The notes beneath the pieces are model-generated. The model did not search any database, was not told the origin of the DNA, and was given only the letters and a program-made list of their open reading frames with translations. A DNA stretch of 7,085 nt. Origin: CAZZCN01 sp964652975. Lineage in GTDB: Bacteria > Bacillota > Clostridia > Saccharofermentanales > UBA5734. The stretch is taken from the NCBI GenBank assembly GCA_964652975.1, contig CAZZCN010000116.1, forward strand, positions 1 through 7,085, given 5' to 3'. Below are positions 6,028-7,085 of this stretch, one piece after another. The position numbers were made by a program, and so were the translations under genes. Positions within the stretch are counted from its first letter, which is position 1; each line of letters starts with the position of its first letter.

Positions 6028-6072
6028 AAATAATTCCTCCATTTTAAATTTGAATATTTTTTATTTTCATGC

Positions 6073-6101
6073 ATTATGAATTGCATTAATATCATGTGCA
6101 A
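6073..6101 (-). promoter_or_regulatory. Candidate promoter of the xis-int operon
   Basis: TTGCAC (6101-6096), a 17-nt spacer and CATAAT (6078-6073; 5 of 6 consensus bases) lie about 46 nt upstream of the excisionase start. The -35 element overlaps a perfect palindrome, TGCAAA-G-TTTGCA (6097-6109), a plausible operator. The region is very A+T rich, so chance matches are likely. Confidence 0.35.
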
Positions 6102-6109
6102 AGTTTGCA
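6097..6109. repeat. TGCAAAGTTTGCA palindrome
   Basis: Perfect 6-bp arms around one central base, overlapping the candidate -35 of the xis-int operon. The half-word GTTTGCAA occurs at 6103-6110 and again at 6158-6165. It may be a repressor or recombinase accessory site; this is inference. Confidence 0.5.
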
Positions 6110-6630
6110 ATATAAAATAGCCTTCCTCAATTACTAAGTATATTGACGAAGATAACTGTTTGCAAATGTGTGGATTTTTTTGTTGAAATATTTTTGGAAT
6201 TGTTATTTTTGAAATATAGAAAAAATCAAACAGCGCCAAAGATACCTTGACACTATATATTTGATTATATGCTTTTTCTATTATTCTATTTAGTGATTCC
6301 AATAAATCATTATTACAATTCGTATAAGCTAGTTGAATTGATTGTTCGGACCTTTATCACTTGCAAATAAGCGATGATTTTAATTCATGGGCATTATTCA
6401 TACCGATATTTTGTGTCTGGAATCTACTTTCTAAAATTTATTCCTATCGCAGTATTTTATAAACCTAATCACAAGACCGCAAACAGCAAAATCTATTAAA
6501 AATTGCTGCTTGGCAGTCCTGCAAATGGTTTAATTATTAAGTCGTCTGTTATGAACAATACCAATACACTCGGATTTGAACAATGAGACGTTTTAATTAT
6601 GGTACTTTCTAACTCATCAAACGGCCGGGA
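6110..6630. other. Gene-free A+T-rich stretch
   Basis: Neither strand has an open frame with both a ribosome-binding site and recognisable protein features. A minus-strand open frame (up to 6302) runs into the excisionase in another frame and has no start signal; its composition is that of A+T-rich non-coding DNA. A plus-strand TTGACA at 6247-6252 has only a poor TATGCT 15 nt downstream and no gene behind it. The stretch probably separates the recombination module from the body of the element. Confidence 0.5.
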
Positions 6631-6631
6631 A

Positions 6632-6838
6632 CTAATCGGCACCACGGGAATCGCACCCCTGCGAGGATCTCTCGTAGCTCCCCTCATTGCCTGCGACGGC
6701 ATAGAAATTCTTCGGATTCAACAAAATAACGCTGTGCGTTTTTCTGAAGAACCAGAAGAGCTCTTTACGCTCGGACTGTGACTGGGAAGGAGTATCATTA
6801 TTTCTTTTGCCTGTCATCGCCATATTGGAGTCATCCAA
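6632..6838 (-). CDS. Unrecognised small ORF in a G+C-richer island
   Basis: An open frame of up to 68 codons. An internal start at 6823 (MAMTGKRNN) is equally possible, with only a weak GGATGA before it. The product is polar, with an SQSQSERKELFWFFRK segment and a Gly/Ser/Arg-rich end; no domain is recognised and there is no signal peptide or membrane segment. The base composition differs visibly from the A+T-rich flanks. A plus-strand frame covers much of the same DNA (6599-6781), so the strand of any real gene is uncertain. The island may instead encode a structured RNA; short hairpins such as CGAG-GATCT-CTCG and TGCC-TGCGAC-GGCA are present. Confidence 0.2.
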   Translation of the reverse strand: MDDSNMAMTGKRNNDTPSQSQSERKELFWFFRKTHSVILLNPKNFYAVAGNEGSYERSSQGCDSRGAD

Positions 6839-6893
6839 TAGTTACAACAAACTTATTTATGTAATATCATTGAAACCACGATAAAATAGTTTG

Positions 6894-6956
6894 CCGAATG
6901 CGTTTTGATAGCATATATATTATCCTACTAATTTCAAAACGCTATATAACCGAATG
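6894..6956. repeat. 9-bp inverted repeat bracketed by CCGAATG direct repeats
   Basis: GCGTTTTGA (6900-6908) and TCAAAACGC (6934-6942) are perfect inverted copies separated by 25 nt. The word CCGAATG occurs on either side (6894-6900 and 6950-6956). No gene overlaps it. It could form a hairpin or bind a dimeric protein; the role is unknown. Confidence 0.5.
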
Positions 6957-7085
6957 TTGTTCGCTCTTCCCTTGGGTGGTTTAAAACCATTCAAAGAAGT
7001 CCTGGCGCACTCGTTAATGTGGCTTATGCTTGTGCAATAGCAAAAGGAATGTGCTTGATGAATTTTTATTCAGTTTTCAAGTTTC
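6957..7085. other. Right edge, no identified gene
   Basis: A plus-strand frame is open from 6950 to the window edge but has no ribosome-binding site and no recognised domain. A TGGTTT-A-AAACCA palindrome lies at 6977-6989. The last bases, read on the minus strand, give CTTGAAAACTGAATA, a word common in untranslated and spacer regions of Firmicutes; I cannot say what it belongs to here. Confidence 0.3.

Larger units (their letters stand above)
2765..7085. mobile_element. Partial integrative element (recombination end), right end outside window
   Basis: Several features support an inserted element of ICE/IME type: the truncated tRNA-Ser at the left boundary, a tyrosine integrase with adjacent excisionase, and an accessory AlbA_2 gene between integrase and boundary. 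No conjugation, replication or structural phage gene is visible, so ICE, mobilizable element and prophage cannot be told apart. The 100-N gap at 3004-3103 means that the link between attachment site and integrase is inferred, not read. Confidence 0.5.

Noticed and set aside
5961..6302. Minus-strand 113-codon frame upstream of and overlapping the excisionase
   Set aside because: It overlaps the better-supported excisionase in another frame, lacks a ribosome-binding site and has the biased composition of A+T-rich non-coding DNA.
6620..6665. A tRNA or tRNA-Ser acceptor copy suggested by GGGGTGCGATTCCC on the minus strand
   Set aside because: The loop TGCGATT lacks the TTC of a T-loop, no anticodon or acceptor arm can be built, and it does not match the 3' end of the tRNA-Ser fragment, so it is not the missing partner attachment site.

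Overview
The window looks like accessory chromosomal DNA from a low-G+C Firmicute, probably a gut clostridium of the Lachnospiraceae type. This rests on the strong A+T bias, GGAGG-type ribosome binding sites, and an excisionase/integrase pair of the Tn916/ICE type. No species-level call is possible. All convincing genes lie on the minus strand, so transcription runs from high to low coordinates.

Left part (1-2321). A two-gene operon encodes an AAA15/ABC-type ATPase (733-2001) followed, with an 8-nt overlap, by a small TOPRIM-like protein (108-740). The pair resembles the RloA/RloB, AbiLi/AbiLii and PARIS (AriA/AriB) class of anti-phage abortive-infection modules. The TOPRIM partner departs from the RloB consensus at one signature motif. 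Downstream, the first 14 codons of another minus-strand gene run off the edge. Directly upstream lies a relic not visible as an ORF: a frameshifted, truncated dinD (DNA-damage-inducible protein D) pseudogene at 2037-2321. Its 3' end is replaced by a perfect 18-bp inverted repeat.

Middle (2322-3103). This stretch has no intact gene. It is a repeat-rich junction: a 25-bp direct repeat in two copies 540 bp apart, a 50-bp direct repeat in two copies 141 bp apart, GGCGGAG-type palindromes, a strong bidirectional hairpin terminator, and the 3' part of a tRNA-Ser(GGA) gene cut off inside the anticodon arm. The tRNA fragment is best read as the attachment-site scar of an integrated element lying to its right. 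A run of exactly 100 N (3004-3103) follows. That is the usual placeholder for a scaffold gap of unknown size, so linkage across it is not proven by sequence.

Right part (3104-7085). This holds a Schlafen-type AlbA_2/HATPase_c_4 regulator-like protein (C-terminus lost in the gap) with its own good promoter, a complete tyrosine recombinase (4518-5795), and a small excisionase (5800-6027) 4 nt upstream of it. Together they form the recombination end of an integrative element. From 6028 to the right edge I find no convincing gene: only a candidate promoter, small inverted repeats, and a G+C-richer island near 6625-6800 that holds an unrecognised small ORF.

Taken together, the window shows a defence operon next to an SOS-gene relic on one side of a tRNA-Ser attachment scar, and the int/xis end of an integrative element on the other side. 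This is a typical layered accessory-island arrangement.
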